This document shows positions 53,255-61,012 of a stretch of 64,000 bases of DNA, in pieces. Origin of the DNA: Hyphomonadaceae bacterium UKL13-1. GTDB taxonomy: Bacteria; Pseudomonadota; Alphaproteobacteria; Caulobacterales; Aquidulcibacteraceae. The translations under genes were made by a program, and so were the position numbers. Every line of letters starts with the position of its first letter. Position 1 is the stretch's first letter. Location: NCBI GenBank assembly GCA_001602435.1, contig CP012156.1, forward strand, positions 3,293,898 to 3,357,897. The letters run 5' to 3'. The notes under the pieces were generated by a model. The model saw nothing but the letters and a program-made list of their open reading frames with translations, made no database searches and was not told the DNA's origin.

Positions 53255-53401
53255 TCGACCTGCCAGAGGCGAGGTCGAGGGGGTGATAACGGGACGCGCC
53301 CCGCGTCCCGACACTTGCATGTGCGCCAGAGCGTGATGGGCGGGTCAAGGTGGGCGAAGCCCCCTTTAAGAAGGTTACCTTGATGCGCCCAAACGCTCTG
53401 G
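53255..53401. repeat. Three consecutive inverted repeats downstream of abiEii
   Basis: Hairpin 1: TCGACCT (53255-53261) with AGGTCGA (53272-53278). Hairpin 2: GGGACGCG (53291-53298) with CGCGTCCC (53302-53309), 3-nt loop. Hairpin 3: long imperfect arms 53326-53350 and 53378-53401 (CCAGAGCGT, TGGGCG and TCAAGG blocks repeated in inverse order) around 27 nt. None is followed by a T tract. Between a plus-strand toxin gene and minus-strand excisionase-like genes; could be terminator, origin or recombination structure. Confidence 0.6.
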
Positions 53402-53430
53402 CATTTGGCGAAGATTGGAAAGCCAAGAGC

Positions 53431-53634
53431 CTACCGCCCGTATTGGCTGGTATTGGCATACAGGCGATCCAACGCCCAAGCATCAAGCGCCGTGACAAGG
53501 TAGCGGATCAACCGGGGGCCATATTTGATGAAGGGAGGGCCTTCTCCGGTTACGCGCCAGCGGTTCAAGGTATGCTTGGAAATCTTTAAATGGGCGGCTG
53601 CATCTTCAACGGTCAGAAGTGTGTCGGTATTCAT
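53431..53634 (-). CDS. Excisionase-like HTH_17 DNA-binding protein
   Basis: The 67-aa protein is a single winged-helix domain: TLLTVEDAAAHLKISKHTLNRWRVTGEGPPFIKYGPRLIRY, the AlpA/MerR-like HTH_17 pattern of excisionases and element regulators. ATG 53634 is preferred over ATG 53643 because GAGGA then lies 8 nt upstream. In a tRNA-integrated element such a protein usually helps excision with the integrase. Confidence 0.82.
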   Translation of the reverse strand: MNTDTLLTVEDAAAHLKISKHTLNRWRVTGEGPPFIKYGPRLIRYLVTALDAWALDRLYANTSQYGR

Positions 53635-53940
53635 GAGTTTCATCCTCTATTAGGCTCGACAAGCATCGCGGAACTGCGATCTCGCAAGACCAAGAGAACT
53701 CAGAAAAACCACACTAATCCAGCATGTTCACCAAAATCGGGAAGCCCCAAAACGAGGACTTATCCACCTGATATCCACAGATGGATCGATCTGTTTCGAA
53801 GGGTTCCAGCACGCACCAGCTTGGCCAAATATGCCCCACCATGTCCCATCGCCACATTACTCGCAATTGGGGAATCCGGTGGTCTCCTAGGCGCACAACC
53901 GCCCAATCAGCTGCATAAAAATTCTGCGCCAAAGAAGAAA
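53635..53940. other. Non-coding stretch with two DnaA-box-like sites
   Basis: About 300 bp with no gene I trust. TTATCCACC (53760-53768) and ATATCCACA (53771-53779) each match the DnaA box TTATCCACA at 8 of 9 positions, on the same strand 11 bp apart. Together with the hairpins at 53255-53401 this could be a replication or regulatory region of the element; evidence is thin. Confidence 0.35.
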
Positions 53941-54315
53941 TCAGCTGATCCGAGCGGCGATCCAGTCTGATAAATCAGCACGGCGATAGCCAATAGCCCG
54001 TCCACCTAACCGAACAAAACGAGGCCCAGCACCTTCTGCTCGCCACTTCTTCAGCAAGCTCAATGACACCGAAAGAACCAATGCAGCTTCTGCGGGTCGG
54101 ACGACTTCGGAGGGAAGGGTGCCGAGCCTCTTGCGCGGGACTGGTTCGACTTTGGCAGATCCGGTGGAGTTCTTGTCAAACGCCATCGGCTTTGGAAATT
54201 GGCTGGACCTAACAGGCAGGGCCTTCTCAACCTTCGGCTTCTGGCCAAGCGCCAAACTCTCGCCAAACAAACCAAGCTGGCGCTGATCCACATCTGCTCT
54301 GAGCCGTCTTCCCAT
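53941..54315 (-). CDS. HTH_17-type DNA-binding protein with N-terminal extension
   Basis: The 124-aa protein has a disordered, charged head (residues 1-65, RSSQFPKPMAFDKNSTGSAK) and a C-terminal winged helix VVRPAEAALVLSVSLSLLKKWRAEGAGPRFVRLGGRAIGYRRADLSDWI (in pieces) like the 53431 protein. Two excisionase-like proteins side by side are common in integrative elements, one acting as repressor or replication regulator. The 230 nt upstream contain nothing recognisable. Confidence 0.75.
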   Translation of the reverse strand: MGRRLRADVDQRQLGLFGESLALGQKPKVEKALPVRSSQFPKPMAFDKNSTGSAKVEPVPRKRLGTLPSEVVRPAEAALVLSVSLSLLKKWRAEGAGPRFVRLGGRAIGYRRADLSDWIAARIS

Positions 54316-54544
54316 CAGACATCTCCGCGTTCGGATTAGGAGCGGAGCAAGTTTTGGGCCAAGTATCGCAGTTTAGAGTTTAAAGTGGCAAGCCGCCGCA
54401 TAGATCAAATTCTCTCTCTGGTCTTATGGCTCAGGTCAGGCACAGCTATTGAAGGGAGCAAATTCAGAGTTGGCTAGATGGTGGCAAACAAGGGAAACAT
54501 CAAAAGAAGTGCTACGGAAGCGAATTCATTGGCAATCAATGATG

Positions 54545-56197
54545 TTAGTCGAAAAGGTCGGGTTGCCAAGCTTCATTCAAGATCGCGCGGGACATTTCGG
54601 GATTGCGGAAGAATGAGTAGTACGCTGGATGTCGATTTTTTGCCAGAACGCGCCCAATAATCTCAATTGCTTTCTCGATAACTACATTATCGTCGATCTC
54701 ACGATTGCGTTCCTTCAAGATTGAGCACACAGCAAGGATATGAAACGCACCATAGGTCACAAATGTATTTTCAGTTCGGTAAGCCCCGCGAATTCTTAAA
54801 TTGTCAGCAATAACATCGCGTTGATAGTCTATTAGGTCGAAAAGTCTGCTAGCTTCAACCAATCGTTCTATGTCAACATTATGAAAGATTTTCCCATAAT
54901 TGTCGGCAAAGATATTGTCGGAGTCTCGCTTTGCGCTGGCCGGTTCCAGATGCACATACGATAGAATGATTTGACCAGCCCGCATGGCATCCAGCGGGAT
55001 AAGGTCTCCAGTGGATTGGCCAAGATCGCCCCGCTTCCGTATATACCGGATGCCGTGTTTCAACAGCTTCTGCTCGAGATCTACCTGGGTCTTGTCATTC
55101 GCCTTTAAGTCCCTTGGGTTAACTCGGTTCTGACTATTTGTTGAAAGTGATATTTTATCGATCAAGTCACGATCTTCAGTGGCAAACAGCCTGAAAAGCA
55201 CGGATAATCTGTCAAATTTAGTGAAATCAGGGTAGTCCTCTTTCATCGCATCGAAGATAGCGGAGCATGTTTGCGCGCCATTAACAATGCTTATGTTCTT
55301 AATGCCAATTTTTGGCTGGTCACTCATACGCATAACTTTTATACTCGAACCAATAATAGTTATTCCATTATTGAAAGATGAAAAGTGTATATTATTGTTT
55401 GATAGAGCTGACTTGTATATTTCTTTATTGATGTTGTTATCTAAACCTAGAAAGCCCCTGACATTCATGTCGAATAAGGAATAATCAATTTTTTGATCGT
55501 TTGCGCTATCCTTAATCAGACCGTAAAGTTCACGCGCAGAAATAAAACCAACTAAACTTTGGAGCTCAGAAGGTCCGTATTCCAAAATGCCTGTCTCCCG
55601 GGCAGAAAATGTATGATCTGTCCTTATCCCTCGCCGATTAATGCAGAACTCGATAAATTCATGAAGGTGGAACTCTTCAACCTGTATCTTTTGCCGCAGA
55701 ATTCGATCTCGAAGAGGCGCAATTTCATGGTCGACACAAGGGGTGCCGTTACTGAGTAGCCATACTTTGAATTCAGGGAAATCGGCTTCGGTTAACTCCC
55801 GAATTTCGATTATTTTTTGTTCTAATGCCGCATTTGCAATCTTTGAAAGTTTACAGGTTCTATCTTTCACTATTTCAAAAAACCGATCAATTTTTTCTAG
55901 GCTTGCTGCTTTGAAATGCGCTCTTGATTTGCGAGTGCTTTCGTGAAATTTTGATTGGAGAATATGGATCAGGGGTTGTTCACGGTTGCGTTCGATGTAA
56001 ATTGCATCGATACCACAATCGTTTCCGCCGTCGGTGTAGCTTTCAGCAATAGCGTCTTCTTCAGCGTAGAAGCGATGCTTTAGGAGAAGATAGATTGGAG
56101 CTTCGCTTTTTCGTCGAATTTTTCGAGTTGAAATGAGCTGTTCAACGCGCTCGTTTAGAGTACTAAATTCCACCGAATGTGTGTCTTCACCGTGCAT
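54545..56197 (-). CDS. AIPR-family abortive-infection protein with nuclease-like N-terminus
   Basis: Phage-defence-type protein of 550 aa. The AIPR core is clear: SSFNNGITIIGSSIKV, ISIVNGAQTCSAIFDAM and LSTNSQNRVNPRDLKANDKTQ. The N-terminus has GGNDCGIDAIYIE (D64) followed by LIHILQSKF (Q81-x-K83), the D...QxK spacing of PD-(D/E)xK nucleases. The gene is visibly AT-richer than its surroundings, with codon use unlike the chromosome, pointing to recent transfer. It stands alone in the element with about 170 bp on its upstream side. Antiviral activity is inferred from family. Confidence 0.85.
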   Translation of the reverse strand: MHGEDTHSVEFSTLNERVEQLISTRKIRRKSEAPIYLLLKHRFYAEEDAIAESYTDGGNDCGIDAIYIERNREQPLIHILQSKFHESTRKSRAHFKAASLEKIDRFFEIVKDRTCKLSKIANAALEQKIIEIRELTEADFPEFKVWLLSNGTPCVDHEIAPLRDRILRQKIQVEEFHLHEFIEFCINRRGIRTDHTFSARETGILEYGPSELQSLVGFISARELYGLIKDSANDQKIDYSLFDMNVRGFLGLDNNINKEIYKSALSNNNIHFSSFNNGITIIGSSIKVMRMSDQPKIGIKNISIVNGAQTCSAIFDAMKEDYPDFTKFDRLSVLFRLFATEDRDLIDKISLSTNSQNRVNPRDLKANDKTQVDLEQKLLKHGIRYIRKRGDLGQSTGDLIPLDAMRAGQIILSYVHLEPASAKRDSDNIFADNYGKIFHNVDIERLVEASRLFDLIDYQRDVIADNLRIRGAYRTENTFVTYGAFHILAVCSILKERNREIDDNVVIEKAIEIIGRVLAKNRHPAYYSFFRNPEMSRAILNEAWQPDLFD

Positions 56198-56366
56198 GTT
56201 GCTGCTCGACTGCTATAAATTAATCATGAAAATCGCATAGAGTCTTATCGTGAGCAAGTCGCCGGTCAAAGGCACTTCCCCCGCCCGAGGTTTGAAACAC
56301 CTTAACTGCGATTTATCTGCCTTCCCCAAAGGACATTGCTTTTAGGTAGTCGATGTAGTCAAACTA

Positions 56367-58037
56367 CTACCTTCCCAATCCATATCCAAGGCTAAGGTCC
56401 TGTACAACCTGCACAGCACCGCCGCGCCCAAGGCTGCTGAGGCTGACGTTATCGCCGATATTGATCGCACTCTCGATGGGCGTTGGGACCATCACCACGT
56501 CATTACCCATGCCAGAGGCGCGTTCGAGGAGTGCGACACGGCCCGCGTGCAGCTCTTCAAACGAGCCAACCCGCCAGCCGTCATAGACGGAGTGACTGGG
56601 TGAGGTGAGAGTGCCTCGCCCTTGCTCGGCGAGGGTATTGCTGAGGGCATCAATCTCTGCCGCTTGTAGCGCATCTTTGGCCCCTTCATGGAATGAGAAG
56701 ACCCCGTCTTGATCGCAAGCCCCAAGCCCTGCACGGACATGGTCTTGAGCCCGTGAAGCAAGGGCCTGATCAATGCGGCCATCGCCTGTGAAGAAGCGCT
56801 CTTCGCCATGACCGATCCGGTCCAGCTCGCGGTCGAGCGCGGTAAAGGCCGTCGCTCCTAATTGCTCTTCGAGCGGGTGGTAGGAGAGACGCGAGAGATG
56901 GCCAGCCTCATCCACATGAACCCATGATCCCTTTTGAAGATGATCGACCAAGGGAGACTTAGTGTTGACCATCGTTCTGGTCTTGTTGCCGGTATCAAGG
57001 ATCAGAACGCTGTTGCCGCTTGCTCGCTTCTCAAGGCCGACAACCTCACCAACCAGCTCCTCACCCCGCTCATGGAGCTTGGTGGTACTACGCGTCTTGG
57101 TGATATCGACGCGTGACCTCTCGGCTAGCCTCTCTGTCCAGCCGTGCTTGAACGCCATCACATTGCGGCGCACCTCTGTCGCAAGACCGCGTGCTTCCAG
57201 CTCGCGTGCACGTGCGCGAAGCGCATTGCCCCATATGGCTTGATCGTGATCACGCCCACCCAGGTCTTGGAGCCGAACTTCTCCCCGACCATCAAGCTCT
57301 GTCGCAAGGGCCTTATCCAGACGACTGAACCCTTTGGCATGGATGTCGCGATCGAGGGCCATACGCTCATCGAAGATCGAGCGCTCGCCAAGCTCTGCCG
57401 TCGCGCGTTCTCGTGCCTGGTGGCGAAGACCATGGGAGAGATAATCGCGGGGGATACGTAACTCATGGCCTTCACGGGTTCTCCCCCGCAAGATGACATG
57501 GGCATGGGGATTATCTGTGTTCCAATGATTGATGGCGACCCATTCTGTCCCAACACCAAGGTCGCTTTCCATCTGGCCCATCACATCGCGAACATAGCCC
57601 TGAAGATCTTCCATGCGCGAAGCACTCTCTGGTGCAATCATAATTCGAAAGTGACGTGGGTCTTCCTGGGTCCAGTCATCTAGCTCGCGTGACAGGCCTT
57701 CAACCTTGTCCCGATAAGCATCATAGAACTGTCCCTGCTCATCATCTCGCGCTGCTCCATCACGACCAAGATAAGCTGCGTGGGCGGCAAGCTTCGCGCT
57801 ACCCGCACGATGAGCCGAGAAGGATACCTTAATCACAACGCGCTGGCGTCTGTCGGAACCAAACCCACCACCACCTCGAGCACCACCAACGCCACCACCC
57901 CGAAACGAAACACCTGCCCCAAGCCTTGCCCCACCAATGGCCTTGCTCAAGCGGGCACCCAAGGCCCCAGACCTCGCATCGCCGCGCCGCCCAACAGCAA
58001 GGCGGATGTTCAACTCCTCAGATCCGCGCTCTGCCAT
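56367..58037 (-). CDS. HUH relaxase (MobA/VirD2-like with DUF3363)
   Basis: DNA-nicking relaxase that starts conjugative transfer at oriT. From ATG 58037 it is 556 aa. A Gly/Arg-rich head is followed by VVIKVSFSAHRAGSAKLAAHAAYLGRDG and the HUH metal motif NHWNTDNPHAHVILRGR (H171, H178, H180), then RIPRDYLSHGLRHQARERATAELGER, and a DUF3363-like C-terminal half. The catalytic Tyr is probably one in AAYLGRDG (Y89) or nearby. ATG 58085 would add residues that look non-native. Divergent from the coupling-like protein across a hairpin region. Confidence 0.9.
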   Translation of the reverse strand: MAERGSEELNIRLAVGRRGDARSGALGARLSKAIGGARLGAGVSFRGGGVGGARGGGGFGSDRRQRVVIKVSFSAHRAGSAKLAAHAAYLGRDGAARDDEQGQFYDAYRDKVEGLSRELDDWTQEDPRHFRIMIAPESASRMEDLQGYVRDVMGQMESDLGVGTEWVAINHWNTDNPHAHVILRGRTREGHELRIPRDYLSHGLRHQARERATAELGERSIFDERMALDRDIHAKGFSRLDKALATELDGRGEVRLQDLGGRDHDQAIWGNALRARARELEARGLATEVRRNVMAFKHGWTERLAERSRVDITKTRSTTKLHERGEELVGEVVGLEKRASGNSVLILDTGNKTRTMVNTKSPLVDHLQKGSWVHVDEAGHLSRLSYHPLEEQLGATAFTALDRELDRIGHGEERFFTGDGRIDQALASRAQDHVRAGLGACDQDGVFSFHEGAKDALQAAEIDALSNTLAEQGRGTLTSPSHSVYDGWRVGSFEELHAGRVALLERASGMGNDVVMVPTPIESAINIGDNVSLSSLGRGGAVQVVQDLSLGYGLGR

Positions 58038-58065
58038 GTTTGGGCTCCTGAATGACCATGCTTTG

Positions 58066-58161
58066 TCACGCCATGTGACACACAAGGAAGTTGTGACTTA
58101 TCGCCAACAACTTGGATAAAACATAGCACATACAGGCCCTTGAGCAAGTGAAAACTTGCTC
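58066..58161. other. Candidate oriT region
   Basis: Between the relaxase and the divergent coupling-protein-like gene. GTCAC-GCCAT-GTGAC (58066-58080) and the 8-bp hairpin GAGCAAGT-GAAA-ACTTGCTC (58142-58161) are inverted repeats of the kind flanking nic sites. Position beside the relaxase gene is the main argument; no nic sequence is recognised. The second hairpin is followed by TTT and could instead be a terminator. Confidence 0.4.
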
Positions 58162-58224
58162 TTTATCTTGCTGTATTCAAATATTCGTGCTTATATTGGT
58201 CGTAACTTCAAATGGATACAAGCT

Positions 58225-60087
58225 ATGACAAAGCATTATACTACAATACAATCTATGTGTAGAAGTTTCTGGCTGCAATTTCTACATGGCGACAACTCGG
58301 GCTGGGGTCAAAGTCTTGTCTGGTTGCTCAAATCGAGCGCCATTATGCTGGTCTGGCTTGAGTTCCTCACACTTTTTGCAGCGTGGCCCGGAACGGTGCC
58401 GCATGAAGAATTGGGACCAGTGTGGCTCAACCTTCTGGGTATAGAGTTTCGGGCACCTTGGGCGGGCATCGCCTATGTCTTTACACCCGACGGGCGGACA
58501 GGTGGCTGGCTTCTGCTAATACGCATATGCGGCGTGATCCTGACCCTGCCGGGGATAGGGCTGGCCCTTCTCTTCGCGGGGCCTTTGCCCAAATGGCCAA
58601 AGAAGCGCGACCGCTATGCCTACGGTGGGCATTTGCTCGATCAGGCTCGGTCATCAGGGGTCATTGTGGGTCACGCGAAGGCCTTGCCTTGGCAGAAGGT
58701 GCCAGACCTTGTCAGGCTTGGTCCGTCTACGGACATTCTGGTCCTTGGCTCGGGGCCTCAGGCCACGGGCGTGTTCCAAGCAGCGCTCAAAAGCTTTGAT
58801 GGCGCGATCCTGCGGTTTGGTAAGGACAGGCTCTTGGGCGGTCTGATTGATGACCGTGAAGTTTTACGAGTGGCTGAAGGCGCTATCGCCAATTTCCCGC
58901 TTGACCCGCTACGGCAGGTCCGTACCGGTGTTCTGGCATGGGGGGATGTATGGGCGATGCTGTCGCCTTGTGGCTTCACAGAGCGCCAGCGACTTTTAGC
59001 AACCGCCCTTCTGGTTCATGGGCTTGAGACGGCTCCACCCTATGAGCGGACCTTTGTCGGGGTCATGGCAAACCTTCCTAGCCCCGATCAGCTCTACGCG
59101 CGTCTCCATGGTTGGCTTGCCGGGACAGAGATCTTGAAGCCTGCCGCCTATGATCAAGTGACTGCCTTGCTCGCCTTCTGGGCACAATCTCAAGAGCAAG
59201 TGGCTGAAGATCTAGCGCTCATCCCCGAACGCTTGTGGGCCACTCAGAAGGGGTGGAGCTTTAATCTGGGCTGGGCAACTCTGCCTACAGTGGCCAACAT
59301 CTGTGAGTATGGCCCTCGCGTTCTCTCCATCGAGATTAGGTCTCGGAACAGGCGGGATGACCTAGACCCTGTCAGCCTGCCCATGATGCATGCGATCACG
59401 CAGCTTCGCATCTTGTTCCGCGATGCCCTGACGTCTGGCAATCGCCCTATGCTGATTGCGCTAGAGCCCGACATGCCAGATGATCTGGCATGGATGATCA
59501 AGGCGGTCCATGCAGACCTCAAGCGAAGCGGGGTCTCTTTCCTCGTGCACGCGAGAGCGCCAAGGGACATTCGCGCTGCCTTTAAGCTGGGTGTCCAAGA
59601 GCCCGTGTGCTCCGTGTTCGACACCGTCATCATGACTGAGCCTGACTACATGACCTTTATTGAGGTGGTCGATAATCGCTCAATCTCAAGCGAGGGGGTC
59701 AGACATGTTCGTCGCGGTGAGATCCTGATCGCCGAGGCTGGTCGTCAGCCGGTCCGGTTGCATCCCGCTGAGCCTGATATGCTCGCAATGGCTTCCTATA
59801 CCCCGACCGAGCCAATCCAAAGGCCAGAGCCTTGGAGTGAGCCTGCGGTCACCTATCCGCTGGGCGCAAGTCTGCCCAAGCAGGTGGTGGTGAAGATACC
59901 CAAGCAGAAGGCGACAAAGCGACAGGAGATTGTCCCTGTCACTGCGAGCCGGGGCACGCCACCCAAAGCGTCAAAGTCCAAGCCGCTTGTGACCAAGGAT
60001 GATCTCACCTCGGGGACTGCGCGTCTCAAGCGCGCGTTGGCCAAGCGGACCGGCGGAACATCACCCTCCCAACCTCGTCTGATCTGA
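58225..60087 (+). CDS. VirD4/TraG-like coupling protein lacking Walker A and B
   Basis: The 620-aa protein (ATG 58225; open frame to TTG 58156) has two to three N-terminal membrane spans (AIMLVWLEFLTLFAAW; LLIRICGVILTLPGIGLALLFAG) like type IV coupling proteins. Where these have a Walker A (PTRSGKG) it reads VLGSGPQATGVFQAAL (residues 173-188), without the Lys; the Walker B site reads LIALEPDMPDDL (E414-P-D) without the DE pair, yet the following KAVHADLKRSGVSFLVHARAPRDIRAAFKLG keeps the family layout. A Lys-rich tail ends it. Probably an ATPase-dead paralogue that recruits or regulates; exact role unknown. Confidence 0.65.
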   Translation: MTKHYTTIQSMCRSFWLQFLHGDNSGWGQSLVWLLKSSAIMLVWLEFLTLFAAWPGTVPHEELGPVWLNLLGIEFRAPWAGIAYVFTPDGRTGGWLLLIRICGVILTLPGIGLALLFAGPLPKWPKKRDRYAYGGHLLDQARSSGVIVGHAKALPWQKVPDLVRLGPSTDILVLGSGPQATGVFQAALKSFDGAILRFGKDRLLGGLIDDREVLRVAEGAIANFPLDPLRQVRTGVLAWGDVWAMLSPCGFTERQRLLATALLVHGLETAPPYERTFVGVMANLPSPDQLYARLHGWLAGTEILKPAAYDQVTALLAFWAQSQEQVAEDLALIPERLWATQKGWSFNLGWATLPTVANICEYGPRVLSIEIRSRNRRDDLDPVSLPMMHAITQLRILFRDALTSGNRPMLIALEPDMPDDLAWMIKAVHADLKRSGVSFLVHARAPRDIRAAFKLGVQEPVCSVFDTVIMTEPDYMTFIEVVDNRSISSEGVRHVRRGEILIAEAGRQPVRLHPAEPDMLAMASYTPTEPIQRPEPWSEPAVTYPLGASLPKQVVVKIPKQKATKRQEIVPVTASRGTPPKASKSKPLVTKDDLTSGTARLKRALAKRTGGTSPSQPRLI

Positions 60088-60097
60088 GGGCATACTT

Positions 60098-60457
60098 ATG
60101 ACCACGCGCAAGCAGCTTACCCTCCATCTCGATGACACCACTGCCCGCGCACTTGATCACGAAGCCAAGTTGCGCGGTCTCACCCTCTCACGCGCCGCCA
60201 ATTATGCCCTCAAGCGCGTCCTCATCCATGATCGCGCTGACGCCATCGCCGATACGATCAAGGCGCGGCTTGATCGGTTGGATCAGCGCGATCTGGCGCG
60301 GGGGCGGGACATGGCCATCTTACGCGAAACCCTCCTCGCGTTTGTCCGTGTCTGGTTTACCTATGCAGGACCTCTTGAGCGCGAGGATAACGATGATCAG
60401 GCTGAAGCGCTGTTTGATGCGTTTCTCGATGAGGTGGCGCGTGGGGTGCGGGGGTGA
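60098..60457 (+). CDS. Ribbon-helix-helix-type mobilisation accessory protein
   Basis: The 119-aa protein opens with a ribbon-helix-helix-like segment (TTRKQLTLHLDDTTARALDHEAKLRGLTLSRAANYALKRVL in pieces, residues 2-43), then a charged helical tail. It follows the coupling-like gene by 10 nt, so they form an operon. RHH proteins next to relaxase or coupling genes usually bind oriT or repress the transfer operon; that is inference here. Confidence 0.7.
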   Translation: MTTRKQLTLHLDDTTARALDHEAKLRGLTLSRAANYALKRVLIHDRADAIADTIKARLDRLDQRDLARGRDMAILRETLLAFVRVWFTYAGPLEREDNDDQAEALFDAFLDEVARGVRG

Positions 60458-60544
60458 GGCGGCGATCATCGGTGACTTTGGGTCCGCTTTGCGCCAGAGG
60501 TGGTCGATTAGACGGTGTTGGCCCGATCTCGTTAGGGAAACAAC

Positions 60545-60946
60545 TCAACAGCCACTTTTTGCCGCGCCGCGATGCCCCGTCACATAGTTGACCATATGTA
60601 CGCCCGCGAGAATTAGGCCACCTATCACGGTCAATAAGGTCTCGGCCGCATGGCTTGGCCAACCAAGAGCCCCGCAAGCCAGAAACACGAGGCCGAGCGT
60701 GGCGACTACACGCAACAAAATGATGCGCAGACTCCCGTTGCCATGATGACGCAAGGCTAGGAACGAGGTTGGCACAGCTAAAGCCACAAACACCCAATGC
60801 ACCCATTCTGCATTAGCAGCATGGGACAAGAGCGGCAGAAAGGCTGCGGCAATAGGCAAAAGCAGGCAGTGCACCAGACAGGCACCGCTAAGCACGACAG
60901 CAAGCGTATCAAAGCGGCGCGCGACGGTTGAGGATGAACTGAGCAT
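60545..60946 (-). CDS. MerC-family membrane protein (zinc-regulated)
   Basis: Four-span inner-membrane protein of 133 aa with the MerC motif GACLVHCLLLPIAAAFLPLL (C23, H26, C27) in the first span. MerC proteins were described in mercury uptake, but copies next to COG0523 GTPases under Zur control more likely handle zinc. No mer genes are near. It is divergent from the COG0523 gene with a Zur-box palindrome between the two starts. Confidence 0.85.
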   Translation of the reverse strand: MLSSSSTVARRFDTLAVVLSGACLVHCLLLPIAAAFLPLLSHAANAEWVHWVFVALAVPTSFLALRHHGNGSLRIILLRVVATLGLVFLACGALGWPSHAAETLLTVIGGLILAGVHMVNYVTGHRGAAKSGC

Positions 60947-60969
60947 CAGGGCTTACGTTTCCAAATGAG

Positions 60970-60984
60970 TGTTATAAGATAACA
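60970..60984. promoter_or_regulatory. Zur box between merC-like and COG0523 genes
   Basis: TGTTAT-AAG-ATAACA is a perfect 6-3-6 palindrome matching the alphaproteobacterial Zur core TGTTATANTATAACA. It lies 24 bp from the merC-like start (60946) and 28 bp from the GTPase start (61013), positioned to repress both when zinc is plentiful. Confidence 0.75.
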
Positions 60985-61012
60985 TAACATATCTAGGAAA
61001 GGGCTTAAAGCT

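Noticed and set aside
53714-53932. 72-codon minus-strand frame starting TTG
   Set aside because: No ribosome-binding site, TTG start and no recognisable pattern; it lies over the DnaA-box-like pair. Retained only as non-coding sequence.
53590-53970. 126-codon plus-strand frame between the two HTH genes
   Set aside because: It overlaps the excisionase-like gene and its Lys/Pro/Ser-rich translation looks non-coding.
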